DNA from: Yersinia ruckeri ATCC 29473
GTDB taxonomy: Bacteria; Pseudomonadota; Gammaproteobacteria; Enterobacterales; Enterobacteriaceae
Reading direction: 5' to 3'
Length of the DNA stretch: 64,000 nucleotides
Assembly (NCBI RefSeq): GCF_000754815.1
Contig: NZ_KN150747.1
Span: 2,886,896 to 2,950,895 of the forward strand
Under the pieces are notes generated by a model. The model had not been told where the DNA came from. It saw only the letters and a list, made by a program, of their open reading frames with translations, and ran no database searches. Shown piece after piece: positions 48,175-57,802 of this stretch. The first letter of the stretch is position 1, and the number at the start of each line of letters is the position of its first letter. Position numbers and translations under genes: made by a program.

Positions 48175-48249
48175 GGTATTAATTCCTTTAAATATGTTTC
48201 GGCTAAGGTTTAGGCTGATTGCCTACGGCTTTAATTACCGTCCACATAT

Positions 48250-48276
48250 TTATCGGCAACAACACTGATAGCTTTA
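48250..48276 (-). promoter_or_regulatory. Sigma-28 promoter of flagellin copy 2
   Basis: Same as the copy 1 promoter, shifted by 1488 bases: TAAA, 15 bases, GCCGATAA on the minus strand. Confidence 0.95.
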
Positions 48277-48323
48277 ATGAATTATTCAATTTTCTCACGA
48301 ATAACCCACTGAATCGCAGAGAC

Positions 48324-48350
48324 AAAAAAGCCCCCGCCAAAGCGGAGGCT
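48324..48350 (-). terminator. Terminator of flagellin copy 3
   Basis: Same stem-loop and T-run as at 46836-46862, 1488 bases away. It lies 23 bases after the copy 3 stop. Confidence 0.88.
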
Positions 48351-48372
48351 TGATAGCATTGCCAAGCTGAAA

Positions 48373-49650
48373 TTAACGCAGCAGAGACAAGACAGTCTGT
48401 GGAACCTGGTTAGCCTGAGCCAATACAGAAGTCCCGGCTTGTTGCAGGATCTGCGCACGGCTCATGTTGGATACTTCGGTAGAGTAATCCGCATCTTGGA
48501 TACGGCTACGGGCTGAAGTCAAGTTGTTCACGGTGTTGTTCAGGTTAGTGATGGTAGATTCAAAACGGTTCTGGGACGCACCCAGTGAACTGCGCTGAGA
48601 ATCAACCGCTTTCAATGCCGCATCGATATCAGCCAGTGGGGTTGTACCCGTTGCTGTACCCGTTGCGCCGCCCGTCACGTTACCTTTCAATACGTCAAAA
48701 CCTTTGGCTTCAACGGAACGGAAGTTACCGTTAACCATCGCACCAGCAGTTTTAGCACCCGCTTGAGCAGCGCTAACTTCAGCTTCAGTTTTTGCTGTAG
48801 CGTAATTTGCCCCGTTAATTGCAGCGCTGTAAACACCACTTTTCACGCCAGCGATCTGGTCGACGCTTAAATCAGTACCAAACGCAGCGGAGCTGACGGC
48901 GGTACCTAAATCGGCATCCGCTTTTAAACCCAGAGCCGTGGTTAACGCCCCTTTTGCCGTGACTACACCGGCAGCATCGGTTGCCGCCTTAACGTCAGTC
49001 GTAAATTTGGTCAGTGCGGTGTTGATCTGTGCTTCAGTTTTCCCTGACAGCGTTTGCACTACCGTTTCTTTAGCTTTACTAATCTGAGTAGAATCGTTCA
49101 CCACATCAGATGAAGTACCACCGGCACCGGCAGTCGCCAGGTTCCAGCCCGCGCTTGAACCAATTTCGATATTGATTTTCTGGGCATCTTGCGAACCCAC
49201 CTGGAAAGCATATTCCGCGTTGGCTGCCGTGCGGTTATCCAAGACTTTAATGCCGTTGAAATCGGTTTGTTTGGTGACGCGGTTGATTTCTTCCATACGC
49301 TGGTTAACTTCAGACTGGATGGAATCGATATCAGAGGCAGAGTTAGAGCTGTTCTGCGCCTGCACGGTCAGGTCACGGACACGTTGCAGGTTGTTGTTGA
49401 TTTCGCCCAACGCGCCTTCAGCGGTCTGAGACAGTGAAATACCGTCGTTGGCGTTACGTGCTGCCTGAGTCAGGCCGTTGATGTTAGAGGTGAAACGGTT
49501 GGCAATCGCCTGACCCGCTGCATCATCTTTAGCGCTGTTGATGCGCAGACCGGAAGACAAACGCTCAATGGCGGTGCCTAAAGAGCCCTGGGATTTGTTC
49601 AGGTTGTTCTGGGTCAGCAAAGACAGGCTGTTAGTGTTAATGACCGCCAT
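48373..49650 (-). CDS. fliC: Flagellin, copy 3
   Basis: 425 residues. Residues 1-184 and the last 80 or so match copies 1 and 2 closely, but the variable part differs ([40 protein letters not shown]) and is four residues shorter. Its upstream region differs from the other two and has a sigma-28 promoter with GCCGATAC. It is nearest to fliD and is in the position of the single fliC of E. coli, so it is probably the ancestral copy. All three should be co-regulated by FliA. Confidence 0.95.
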   Translation of the reverse strand: MAVINTNSLSLLTQNNLNKSQGSLGTAIERLSSGLRINSAKDDAAGQAIANRFTSNINGLTQAARNANDGISLSQTAEGALGEINNNLQRVRDLTVQAQNSSNSASDIDSIQSEVNQRMEEINRVTKQTDFNGIKVLDNRTAANAEYAFQVGSQDAQKINIEIGSSAGWNLATAGAGGTSSDVVNDSTQISKAKETVVQTLSGKTEAQINTALTKFTTDVKAATDAAGVVTAKGALTTALGLKADADLGTAVSSAAFGTDLSVDQIAGVKSGVYSAAINGANYATAKTEAEVSAAQAGAKTAGAMVNGNFRSVEAKGFDVLKGNVTGGATGTATGTTPLADIDAALKAVDSQRSSLGASQNRFESTITNLNNTVNNLTSARSRIQDADYSTEVSNMSRAQILQQAGTSVLAQANQVPQTVLSLLR

Positions 49651-49721
49651 AGTTATTATTCCTTAAAATTATTGATTTATGGTTTGGGCGTCTGCCCACG
49701 GCTTCATCACCGTCCCAAACT

Positions 49722-49748
49722 GTATCGGCGCATTTATCCGAACCTTTA
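49722..49748 (-). promoter_or_regulatory. Sigma-28 promoter of flagellin copy 3
   Basis: On the minus strand TAAA (49748-49745), 15 bases, GCCGATAC (49729-49722), one base off consensus. 72 bases before the start codon. Confidence 0.88.
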
Positions 49749-49885
49749 GCCATTCAGCAACAATTCTTTTCATCTCAGGAAAAAACTTTGATGATCTTCT
49801 TTTCTATTTGATTTCAAATTCAATGGCACAAATAGCCACGGGTAATGCCCCGCTATTCTAACCATTACTATTTGCATTTTATGTG

Positions 49886-49912
49886 TAAACTTTTTCTCCT
49901 CCTGGCCGATAA
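49886..49912 (+). promoter_or_regulatory. Sigma-28 promoter of fliDST
   Basis: TAAA (49886-49889), 15 bases, GCCGATAA (49905-49912), a perfect consensus on the plus strand 34 bases before fliD. It is divergent from the copy 3 flagellin promoter. Confidence 0.95.
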
Positions 49913-49946
49913 CCCGGTATCGACACTTGAATATTAAGGATTAGAC

Positions 49947-51356
49947 ATGGCAAGTATCAGCTCATTGGGCGCCGGTTCAGGATTGCAATTAAGCGAGCTT
50001 TTAGACAATTTATCTTCCGCAGAGCAGAAAAAGCTGGTACCGCTGACCCAACAGCAAACCAGCTATAAAGGAAAACTGACTGCGTTTGGCGTGCTGCAAA
50101 GCGCATTGGCTAAAGTAGAAACTGCAGCGGCGGCCCTAAAGAAGGCCAATACCATCAATGGCACCTCGGTCAGCAGCAGTAATACCGCCTTTAGCGCAAC
50201 AACTGACAGCGCAGCTAGCGCCGGTAGTTACTCCATAACCGTTGAACAATTGGCACAATCTCAATCTTTGCTGTCGGCCAAAATGCCGAATGCAACAGAT
50301 AAATTGGGTAATGATAATGAGTCAAGAACATTGACCATTACTCAGCCAGGCCAAAAAAAACCGATGGAAGTCGTTCTGACAAAAGATCAGACCTCGCTAA
50401 CGGACATTAGAGACGCCATCAATAAAAAAGAAGGTAACGTTACCGCCAGTATTATGAAAGGCGATGACAATTCCTATTACCTGTCCCTGACCTCGAAAAC
50501 CACGGGTACCGAGTCAGAGATGACCGTTAGCGTCACTGGCGATGATGATTTAAGCAAAGTTTTGAGCTATACCCCTGAACCTGCTGGTGGCTCAGGTTCA
50601 GGTAGTGGTGCAATGACGCAAACAGTGAAAGCGGCAGATGCCAAGTTAACCGTCAACGGTATTAGCATTACTCGACAGAGCAATGTGATCACCGATGCAC
50701 CAGAAGGCGTAACCCTGACGCTGAAAAGTAAAACCAAAGCTGGCGAGCCAGAAACACTGAATGTCGTCCACGACAGCAAGCCAACTAAAGATGCCATTCA
50801 GGCGTTTGTTGATGCCTATAACTCACTGCAAACCACCTTTACCTCACTGACTAAATATACCGCGGTTGAAGCCGGTGCTGATCAGTCTACCAGTAACGGC
50901 GCGCTAGTCGGTGATGGTACTCTACGTAATATCCAAACCCAGTTAAAATCTCAATTAGCTTCATCCCAAGCGGGTGATATTAAGACTTTAGCCAGTTTGG
51001 GTATTACTCAGGAAATCTCCGGCAAACTGAAAGTCGATTCAGATAAACTGGATAAAGCCCTAAAAGACAAACCCAATGCCGTTACTCAGTTCTTTGCTGG
51101 CGATGGCGAAAATACAGGGTTCGCGACCAAGATGGATAAGTTGCTAAATGATGCTCTGGATACCAGTAAAGGCACATTAAAGAATGCAACCGATGGCATT
51201 AATAAATCCTTAAAAAACCTGGATAAACAGGTTGTGAGCACCACCGCCAATATTAACGCCACTATCGAACGCTATAAAATCCAGTTTGCCCAGTTGGATA
51301 AGTTGGTAACATCATTTAACAGCACCGGCAGCATGCTGACGGCACAATTTAAATAA
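49947..51356 (+). CDS. fliD: Flagellar filament cap protein
   Basis: 469 residues, the usual length. N-terminal coiled region (ISSLGAGSGLQLSELLDNLS), a variable outer domain with a Gly/Ser run (GGSGSGSG) near residue 215, and a C-terminal heptad region ending in SFNSTGSMLTAQFK, typical of FliD/HAP2. It forms the pentameric cap under which flagellin monomers assemble. First gene of the fliDST operon with a FliA promoter. Confidence 0.95.
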   Translation: MASISSLGAGSGLQLSELLDNLSSAEQKKLVPLTQQQTSYKGKLTAFGVLQSALAKVETAAAALKKANTINGTSVSSSNTAFSATTDSAASAGSYSITVEQLAQSQSLLSAKMPNATDKLGNDNESRTLTITQPGQKKPMEVVLTKDQTSLTDIRDAINKKEGNVTASIMKGDDNSYYLSLTSKTTGTESEMTVSVTGDDDLSKVLSYTPEPAGGSGSGSGAMTQTVKAADAKLTVNGISITRQSNVITDAPEGVTLTLKSKTKAGEPETLNVVHDSKPTKDAIQAFVDAYNSLQTTFTSLTKYTAVEAGADQSTSNGALVGDGTLRNIQTQLKSQLASSQAGDIKTLASLGITQEISGKLKVDSDKLDKALKDKPNAVTQFFAGDGENTGFATKMDKLLNDALDTSKGTLKNATDGINKSLKNLDKQVVSTTANINATIERYKIQFAQLDKLVTSFNSTGSMLTAQFK

Positions 51357-51370
51357 TAAAGGATAGAAAC

Positions 51371-51769
51371 ATGTACAACCGGTCAGGGAGCCAGGCTTAC
51401 GCACAAGTAGGATTGGAAAGCGGGGTAATGAGCGCCAGCCCCCACCAGTTGATCGTGATGCTGTTCGACGGGGCGCAAAGCGCCCTGGTTCGCGCACGTA
51501 TTTTGATGAATCAAGGGGAGATTGCCGCAAAGGGATTAGCTATTTCCAAAGCTATCAATATTATTGATAACGGTCTGCGTACCGGGCTTGATATGGAAAA
51601 AGGCGGCGAGCTGGCAGAGAATCTGTCAGCGTTGTATGACTATATGTCACGACGCTTACTGCACGCCAATTTGCATAATGACGAACAAGCGATTGTTGAA
51701 GTAGAAGCCTTGCTTGAAAATATTGCTGATGCCTGGCGGCAGATCGGCCCCAATTATCAACCCAATTAG
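51371..51769 (+). CDS. fliS: Flagellin export chaperone FliS
   Basis: 132 residues. Conserved start [20 protein letters not shown] and [17 protein letters not shown]; all-helical bundle. It binds the C-terminal disordered part of flagellin and prevents early polymerisation in the cytosol. It follows fliD by 14 bases and precedes fliT by 11. Confidence 0.95.
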   Translation: MYNRSGSQAYAQVGLESGVMSASPHQLIVMLFDGAQSALVRARILMNQGEIAAKGLAISKAINIIDNGLRTGLDMEKGGELAENLSALYDYMSRRLLHANLHNDEQAIVEVEALLENIADAWRQIGPNYQPN

Positions 51770-51780
51770 GACCCCATTTA

Positions 51781-52146
51781 ATGGAACGTCACCAGCACCT
51801 TCTATCCGAATATCAACATATCCTGACCCTCAGTGAACAAATGCTAGCCTTTGCCATTGAGGGGAATTGGGATGCGCTGGTTGATCTGGAAATGACTTAT
51901 CTAAAAGCTGTTGAAAGTACCGCCAACATCACCATTTCTTCCTGTTCATCTCTTTCGTTGCAAGAGATATTAAGGCGGAAATTAAAAATGATTTTAGATA
52001 ATGAAACTGAAATTAAGCGTTTATTACAACTACGCCTAAATGAGCTCAGTGAATTGGTGGGCCAATCAACTCGGCAGCAAGTGGTGAATAATACCTACGG
52101 TCAATTTCCTGACCATGCTCTGTTATTAGGCGAAACACAACAATGA
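51781..52146 (+). CDS. fliT: Flagellar chaperone FliT
   Basis: 121 residues, helical, with [20 protein letters not shown] and [17 protein letters not shown] at the start, matching enterobacterial FliT. It is the chaperone of FliD and also binds FlhDC as an anti-activator when free. Third gene of the fliDST operon. The next 270 bases to 52416 hold no recognised element. Confidence 0.92.
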   Translation: MERHQHLLSEYQHILTLSEQMLAFAIEGNWDALVDLEMTYLKAVESTANITISSCSSLSLQEILRRKLKMILDNETEIKRLLQLRLNELSELVGQSTRQQVVNNTYGQFPDHALLLGETQQ

Positions 52147-52416
52147 TAGCATTATCAAGATAATAACAAAGTAGACATTTCTATCGTACATCCAGATAAA
52201 ATCATTAACATTGCGGACTTTTTACCTGTTATATGCCTGCGTATGATGTTATCGCCCTACTTGTCCTGCTTCTGAAAGCTATTTTTGTGTGTCAACGACT
52301 GAGGTTTTTTTCTCGCAGAAATAGCATCGTGTGTAAAATTTGTATTAAAATAAGTTGCTAGTCTGGCGCGCAACGAGTAAAGATATTCACATGTCAATTC
52401 TGTGAAATGAATATCG

Positions 52417-53289
52417 ATGGAACGTGTAATTAATTTTTGTTCGGGGATAGGCAGTTCAGCGCTGGTTATTCAACACACAGAGCTGGAGCTCAACTCGATT
52501 TATATTGACCATCCACTACTGATTATGGTTAACCACGGCCATAAAATTGTTCGTTGGGAAAATCAGGAGTGTATTATCCGACCCGGCGAGATCGCCGCCA
52601 TTAATGGTGGTCAAGCAATTGATATTACTAATGTATTATCTGCTGATGGCGTATACTTTAGCCATACATTGAGTCTCGACCCTCCATTACTTAGCGCATT
52701 CGCTCAATCACCTGAAACACATATTCTTCCCACTGTTTCTGGCGTGATGCCAATTCGCGCTCCTTCGGGCGAATTTATCAATGCCTTCAGCTACACATTC
52801 AAAGCATTAACCGATAATAATGACATTCCCAATTCGATTATCCGTCATCGTGTAGAAGAGTTATTACTCTGGCTAGCGCTACATGGTGGAAAATTCCTAT
52901 TAAAAAAAGCGGAAACACTGACAGAAAAAGTACGTCATTGTCTAGCAACCGACCCGCATAAAATATGGACGGCTGCCGAGGTGGCACAAAGGATGTCGAT
53001 GAGTGAGGTTGTATTACGCCGCAAGCTCTCGGCTGAAAACACAATATTGCGTAATTTAATGATTGATGTTCGCATGACCAGCGCATTAAAAATGCTGCTG
53101 TCCACCGATTGGCCAATCTCATTAATTTCCAGTCAGGTTGGTTATGAAAGTTCATCGCGTTTTGCCGAACGTTTTCGTAAGCGTTTTGGTTTCGCACCCA
53201 CAGCGATTCGTGGTCATCACCGAACCCCCCCCACATCGCTGGTTACCGACTCAGAATATAAGAATGATTTTAAACCCTCTTACTCCTAA
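52417..53289 (+). CDS. AraC-family transcription regulator
   Basis: 290 residues. The C-terminal 100 are two helix-turn-helix units of the AraC/XylS type (WTAAEVAQRMSMSEVVLRRK; ISLISSQVGYESSSRFAERF; KRFGFAPTAIR). The N-terminal domain (residues 1-170) looks like the cupin-like sensor of GadX or InvF-type members rather than a sugar pocket, but no ligand can be assigned. No partner gene is next to it and the start lacks a clear ribosome site. It is the first gene of a non-flagellar island between fliT and fliE. Confidence 0.85.
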   Translation: MERVINFCSGIGSSALVIQHTELELNSIYIDHPLLIMVNHGHKIVRWENQECIIRPGEIAAINGGQAIDITNVLSADGVYFSHTLSLDPPLLSAFAQSPETHILPTVSGVMPIRAPSGEFINAFSYTFKALTDNNDIPNSIIRHRVEELLLWLALHGGKFLLKKAETLTEKVRHCLATDPHKIWTAAEVAQRMSMSEVVLRRKLSAENTILRNLMIDVRMTSALKMLLSTDWPISLISSQVGYESSSRFAERFRKRFGFAPTAIRGHHRTPPTSLVTDSEYKNDFKPSYS

Positions 53290-53490
53290 CTGCTTGGGGA
53301 ATGACGATGTTATCCACTCAATCTTAAAACGCCTGTTTTACCTTGGCATTTTCGTTCATCAGCAGTTTTCTTCGCGATTAATCGCTGTATTTTATAATAA
53401 ATAAAGTCTTTATAATCAAAAAATGAAGCACGACATTCCTAATAGCACCTAATATAGAAGTAACCAAGGCAATATGTATCGAGAATACCT

Positions 53491-56379
53491 ATGCTACGTA
53501 TGACCATCGGTCTGAAAAATCGTTATCCTTTGCATATCCAGATTGCAACGCTCTTCACACTGCTCATTTTGGCCATTGGCAGCGTGATTATTCTATTTAA
53601 TCACCAGCAACTGACCAAGCTGACTGAACTCAGCACCCTCGAAAAGTATCAAAAAACGGGAGAAGCCATCGCTGTCGAGCTTAACGGCATCACCCGCTCA
53701 ATGTCGCTATCAGTTAATATTCTAGCCAGTTTGCCGATTACTGAAAACACCCAGTTTGAACAACAGATGACCTCGGTTAACCGGTTAACTGAACTGCTCA
53801 ATTTAAATAGCTATGCCAGCGCCCTTTATAGTGGCTACGACAACGGTGACTTTTTTCTGTTAAGACGTGCAACCGATCTAAGCAATAAATTATTCTTGGC
53901 TCCGGTTAACACCGCATGGATCATACAGCGTAACTATCAAGTTGATGGCGATGCTGTAAAAGACTACCTGTTTCTCGACCTGCAAAAAAATATTATCTCC
54001 AGCCGAAAAGTAATGAATGAACCTTTCGATCCCCGTTTACGCAGTTGGTTTACACAGGCTTTGCAAAACAACCGGATGGTTGTCTCTCCTATTTATATTT
54101 ATAAAGCCACGGGCGAACCGGGAATAACCTTTAGTAAACGAGCGGTAAATCAACATGCCGTAGTCGGCCTGGATATTTCACTGGCGGCACTGAATCAGTT
54201 CCTGCAACAGCAAAATCTGCCTACTGGCAGCCACGCGATGATCATTGATGCGCAAAATGAAGTGATCGCCAACTTGCCAGTGCTGGCTAGCCGTGAAACA
54301 TTAAATCCGGTGCTAAAAACATTATTGGAACTTAATCAAACATCCCCAGAAAAATCGGGGATAAGTCGGTTATTTACCAGTGAAAATGAGTCTTGGTATG
54401 GTAGCGTTATTTCAATTGATGAAAATAAATATCAGTTAGTCATCGCTACGCCTGCCGACTATTTAACGATAAATGCCAATCAAATTCGTAATAATTCAAC
54501 GTTCATCACCTTTATTTTACTACTACTAAGCCTACCGATTATTTGGTTCTTCTCCCTGAAAATATCCCATCCACTCATCCGACTTCGTCAAGACGCCGAT
54601 GCCATCAGCAATTTGGACTTTGAAAGTCAAGAAGGCGAAAACTCGCTGATTAAAGAGATCGACGAACTGCATTTCTCAATGAGAAAAATGAAACTCACAC
54701 TTAATCAGTTCATTTCAATGGGAAATATACTCGCAGCAGGCCATAATTTTTCGGCCAAAATGGAAGGGTTACTGTTGGAAACCACACAGATTGCCAATAT
54801 GTCCGGTGGCGTCATATTCCTGAACGACAGTAATAATCCCGGTTTTTCACCTATTGCATTCCTTTGGAATAATGAGTCCATTGATACGGCATGCATGCCT
54901 AAATTGGCACTGGATGACGCTTATTTTACCCCATTTAACTCCGTTCTATGGGGTAAAACATCCACAGGCGTCGTCAATAACGACAACTTATGGCTTCCCT
55001 TGCAAAAAATACTCGCCGATAAACTGCCTCTGTACTTTATTGCCGCACCAATCCAGAGTCACGATCATCAGCTATTAGGATTTTTACTGTTATTTAATAG
55101 TAATGCCCCTAATCAGCAAAGAGAGTTATCCCGAATTCAGTTAGTCAATGCGCTGGTTGGCAGCCTTTCTATTTCGGTTGAAGCCCAGCATTTATTACAA
55201 GAGCAAAAAAATTTACTGGATTCCTTCATCAAACTTATTGCCGGCGCGATTGATGCCAAAAGTGCCTATACCGGCGGACACTGCCAGCGGGTTCCGGTAA
55301 TAACCGAAATGCTGGCTAAAGTCGCAGTGGAGGCCAAAGAGGGACCCTTTGCCTCATTTACATTGAATGAAGATGAATGGGAAGAACTGCGTACCGCCTG
55401 CTGGTTACATGACTGTGGCAAAATTACCACACCCGAATTCGTCGTGGATAAAGCCACTAAACTCGAGACTATTTATAACCGAATTCACGAAGTAAGGTTG
55501 CGCTTTGAAGTATTGAAACGCGAGAAAGAAATCAGTTTTCTGCATCAGTGCCTAGCCCATCCTGAACAGGTTGCAGATTGGTCATTATTAACACAGCAAC
55601 TACTGCAAATAGATGAAGACTTCTATTTTATCGCTCAGTGCAATATTGGACAGGAAGAATTATCTGACGCAGCGATAAGTCGCATTCATCAAATAGCCGA
55701 GTACCGCTGGAATCGTACATTGGATGACAGAATCGGTATCGGTCATGAAGAAATGCGTAGGAAAAATCGATCACCGCAAGCCTCATTGCCGGTGTCAGAA
55801 CCCCTATTGGCCGATAGAGAAGAACATATCATCTACCGGGATGATAAAGGTAAACATCCAGAATATGATGATTTCAAAGTACAACCGCCAACTTATCAAT
55901 ACAATCTTGGTGAAATTTACAACCTGAGTATCAAACGCGGCACGTTAAATGAGGAAGAACGCTATAAAATTAATGAACATATTATGCAAACCATTATCAT
56001 GCTGAAAAAACTGCCCTTCCCACGCACAATGGCGAATGTGCCAGCGATTGCTGGCGGCCATCATGAGCGCGTGGATGGAAAAGGTTATCCGAATCAACTT
56101 CATGCTGAGCAGATGAGTATTACCACGCGAATGATGGCGATTGCTGATGTGTTTGAGGCCTTGACTGCCGCCGACCGTCCTTACAAAACGGGGAAAAAAC
56201 TCTCTGAGTCTCTGAATATTATGGCGAATATGGTGAATGACCATCACTTGGATCGGCAACTATTCATTCTATTTCTACAGTCGGGGGTGTGGCAGGAATA
56301 TGCTGGAGTTTATCTCCAACCAGATAAGATCGATGCTATCGATATAGCGGCATTAATGCGTAAAGTGGCCGAATCCTGA
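53491..56379 (+). CDS. HD-GYP cyclic-di-GMP phosphodiesterase, membrane sensor
   Basis: 962 residues. Membrane helix at about 15-37, a periplasmic sensor (dCache-like, about 40-330), a second helix near 334-355, HAMP, a GAF-like region at about 415-570, then an HD-GYP domain at 580-950. The HD dyad is in CWLHDCGKI (near 640), and HHERVDGKGYPNQL contains the GYP motif (near 860); the Met/His ligands look complete, so an active phosphodiesterase is likely. A 150-residue insert with TVDDR-like, acidic text separates the two halves of the catalytic domain. It would hydrolyse c-di-GMP and favour motility, which fits its place among flagellar genes; the input signal is unknown. Confidence 0.9.
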   Translation: MLRMTIGLKNRYPLHIQIATLFTLLILAIGSVIILFNHQQLTKLTELSTLEKYQKTGEAIAVELNGITRSMSLSVNILASLPITENTQFEQQMTSVNRLTELLNLNSYASALYSGYDNGDFFLLRRATDLSNKLFLAPVNTAWIIQRNYQVDGDAVKDYLFLDLQKNIISSRKVMNEPFDPRLRSWFTQALQNNRMVVSPIYIYKATGEPGITFSKRAVNQHAVVGLDISLAALNQFLQQQNLPTGSHAMIIDAQNEVIANLPVLASRETLNPVLKTLLELNQTSPEKSGISRLFTSENESWYGSVISIDENKYQLVIATPADYLTINANQIRNNSTFITFILLLLSLPIIWFFSLKISHPLIRLRQDADAISNLDFESQEGENSLIKEIDELHFSMRKMKLTLNQFISMGNILAAGHNFSAKMEGLLLETTQIANMSGGVIFLNDSNNPGFSPIAFLWNNESIDTACMPKLALDDAYFTPFNSVLWGKTSTGVVNNDNLWLPLQKILADKLPLYFIAAPIQSHDHQLLGFLLLFNSNAPNQQRELSRIQLVNALVGSLSISVEAQHLLQEQKNLLDSFIKLIAGAIDAKSAYTGGHCQRVPVITEMLAKVAVEAKEGPFASFTLNEDEWEELRTACWLHDCGKITTPEFVVDKATKLETIYNRIHEVRLRFEVLKREKEISFLHQCLAHPEQVADWSLLTQQLLQIDEDFYFIAQCNIGQEELSDAAISRIHQIAEYRWNRTLDDRIGIGHEEMRRKNRSPQASLPVSEPLLADREEHIIYRDDKGKHPEYDDFKVQPPTYQYNLGEIYNLSIKRGTLNEEERYKINEHIMQTIIMLKKLPFPRTMANVPAIAGGHHERVDGKGYPNQLHAEQMSITTRMMAIADVFEALTAADRPYKTGKKLSESLNIMANMVNDHHLDRQLFILFLQSGVWQEYAGVYLQPDKIDAIDIAALMRKVAES

Positions 56380-56404
56380 GTGATTTCGCAGCCATCTTAA
56401 ACAA

Positions 56405-56450
56405 GCACAATAACCGAGGATAGACGATAAGTTATTCTCAGTTATTGTGC
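56405..56450. terminator. Shared hairpin between convergent genes
   Basis: GCACAATAAC (56405-56414) pairs with GTTATTGTGC (56441-56450) around a 26-base loop, between the HD-GYP gene and the convergent potassium channel gene. The large loop makes it a moderate candidate. Confidence 0.55.
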
Positions 56451-56456
56451 TGATGA

Positions 56457-57647
56457 TTAATTGGTTTTCACACTACTGCCAAAAAACATTTCAGTGATCA
56501 ATTCATTATTTATCGTCTCACCGCTTAGCGTTCTGACCAATAATTCACTGCCCAATAACTGTAGCGAAAATACCATATCAGGATTGACCCGTTTAATTTT
56601 AGGCTGATTTTGACTTTCATTAACCAAGGAAATAGTTTTGGTTTCAGGCCCTGCGATTTCTTTGGCTGCCAGCAATGTAAAGACATTTTCCGCATCACTA
56701 TTACATAAGGTGATAATATATTTAGCCCTGTCAGCTCCCGCATCTTTCAACGTCGCCACCGAAGAAGGATCGCCGGTAACAATATCAGCGCCTTTCGGCA
56801 GTTCGATGGCCGTTCCAGTGGCAACCACCAGCGTTACCGCTTCACCACGATCGTGCAGACCATGATAAACATTAAGGGCTAAGGGGGTTATACCAACGAT
56901 AATATAATGATTTTTACGTATCACGTGAGAGATCCTGCCTTTAACAATTCGCTGAATATTATGACTGATCATTGGACCAACGATTGCGGTAATAGACGCC
57001 GCAAAAACGGTGATACCCATAATAATAATCGAAAGTGTAAACATACGGGCGTTAGTGGTGTCAGGAACAATATCGCCAAAACCCACCGTGGACATAGCAA
57101 CAATCGAAAAATAAATCGCGGTGGCCAGATCTTCGATCGGAGGAGAAAATTCCGCACCCAGATAAAGCGTCCCAATGACGGCATACAGCAATAATGACGA
57201 AATGCTGACAATAGCGAATAAACTGCTACTAGCCAGGCTTTGATGATCAAACTCTCGCCAGTAAAACAGTAGACCAACAATAATAGCGATAGATAAACCC
57301 GTAATATGCACATCGCTGTTGCCATTCAGAAAATTCAACAATGTCATTGCCAACAGCAGAAACAAGGTGAAAACCCACGCAGTACGGGCTTTGAGTGATA
57401 AACCTATAGCCATCAGAATCAGGCCAAGGCCAATAACAAAACGTGGAATCTCCAATAGCCCCAACATGCCGAGCGTTTCTTTCCAGGTACTGAAACTACC
57501 CAACGTTTGGGGCATATATTTTAGTGCCCGTGTCAGCACCGGCGCTAATATCAGATAACCATTAATTGCGACCATCACGGCCAGACAAAATACGGGGGAT
57601 ATTCGCCCTTTAATCCTATGAAATAATCTCATCAATAGACTAACCAT
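56457..57647 (-). CDS. kch: Kch-like voltage-gated potassium channel protein
   Basis: 396 residues from ATG 57647 (TTG 57656 is the alternative). Six membrane helices, with the selectivity filter MSTVGFGDIVP in the pore loop, then a cytosolic RCK domain (HYIIVGITPLALNVYHGL is the nucleotide-binding start; GADRAKYIITLCNSDAENVF). Similar over its length to E. coli Kch (417 residues), with the same order of domains. It forms tetramers in the inner membrane. Physiological role is unclear even in E. coli. Confidence 0.88.
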   Translation of the reverse strand: MVSLLMRLFHRIKGRISPVFCLAVMVAINGYLILAPVLTRALKYMPQTLGSFSTWKETLGMLGLLEIPRFVIGLGLILMAIGLSLKARTAWVFTLFLLLAMTLLNFLNGNSDVHITGLSIAIIVGLLFYWREFDHQSLASSSLFAIVSISSLLLYAVIGTLYLGAEFSPPIEDLATAIYFSIVAMSTVGFGDIVPDTTNARMFTLSIIIMGITVFAASITAIVGPMISHNIQRIVKGRISHVIRKNHYIIVGITPLALNVYHGLHDRGEAVTLVVATGTAIELPKGADIVTGDPSSVATLKDAGADRAKYIITLCNSDAENVFTLLAAKEIAGPETKTISLVNESQNQPKIKRVNPDMVFSLQLLGSELLVRTLSGETINNELITEMFFGSSVKTN

Positions 57648-57802
57648 GAGTGGCAAAGTGAGTTTAGTATAGGTTTAATCCGAATAAAAATATAGGGTTA
57701 AGCACCAAGTCACTTACAGCTTATTCGTGTGAAAACCCGGTAATCCTACCCCGGATTATCTCTATCAGATAAATATCAGGCTGAATAACCCGATAATTTA
57801 CT

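Larger units (their letters stand above)
45394..48369. repeat. Perfect tandem duplication of a flagellin unit (2 x 1488 bp)
   Basis: 45394-46881 and 46882-48369 appear identical: both flagellin genes encode the same 429 residues, the intergenic parts carrying promoter and terminator are the same, and even antisense frames match. The unit is one flagellin gene plus its upstream region. The downstream flank differs only beyond the left end, so a recent duplication or gene conversion is likely. Confidence 0.9.
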
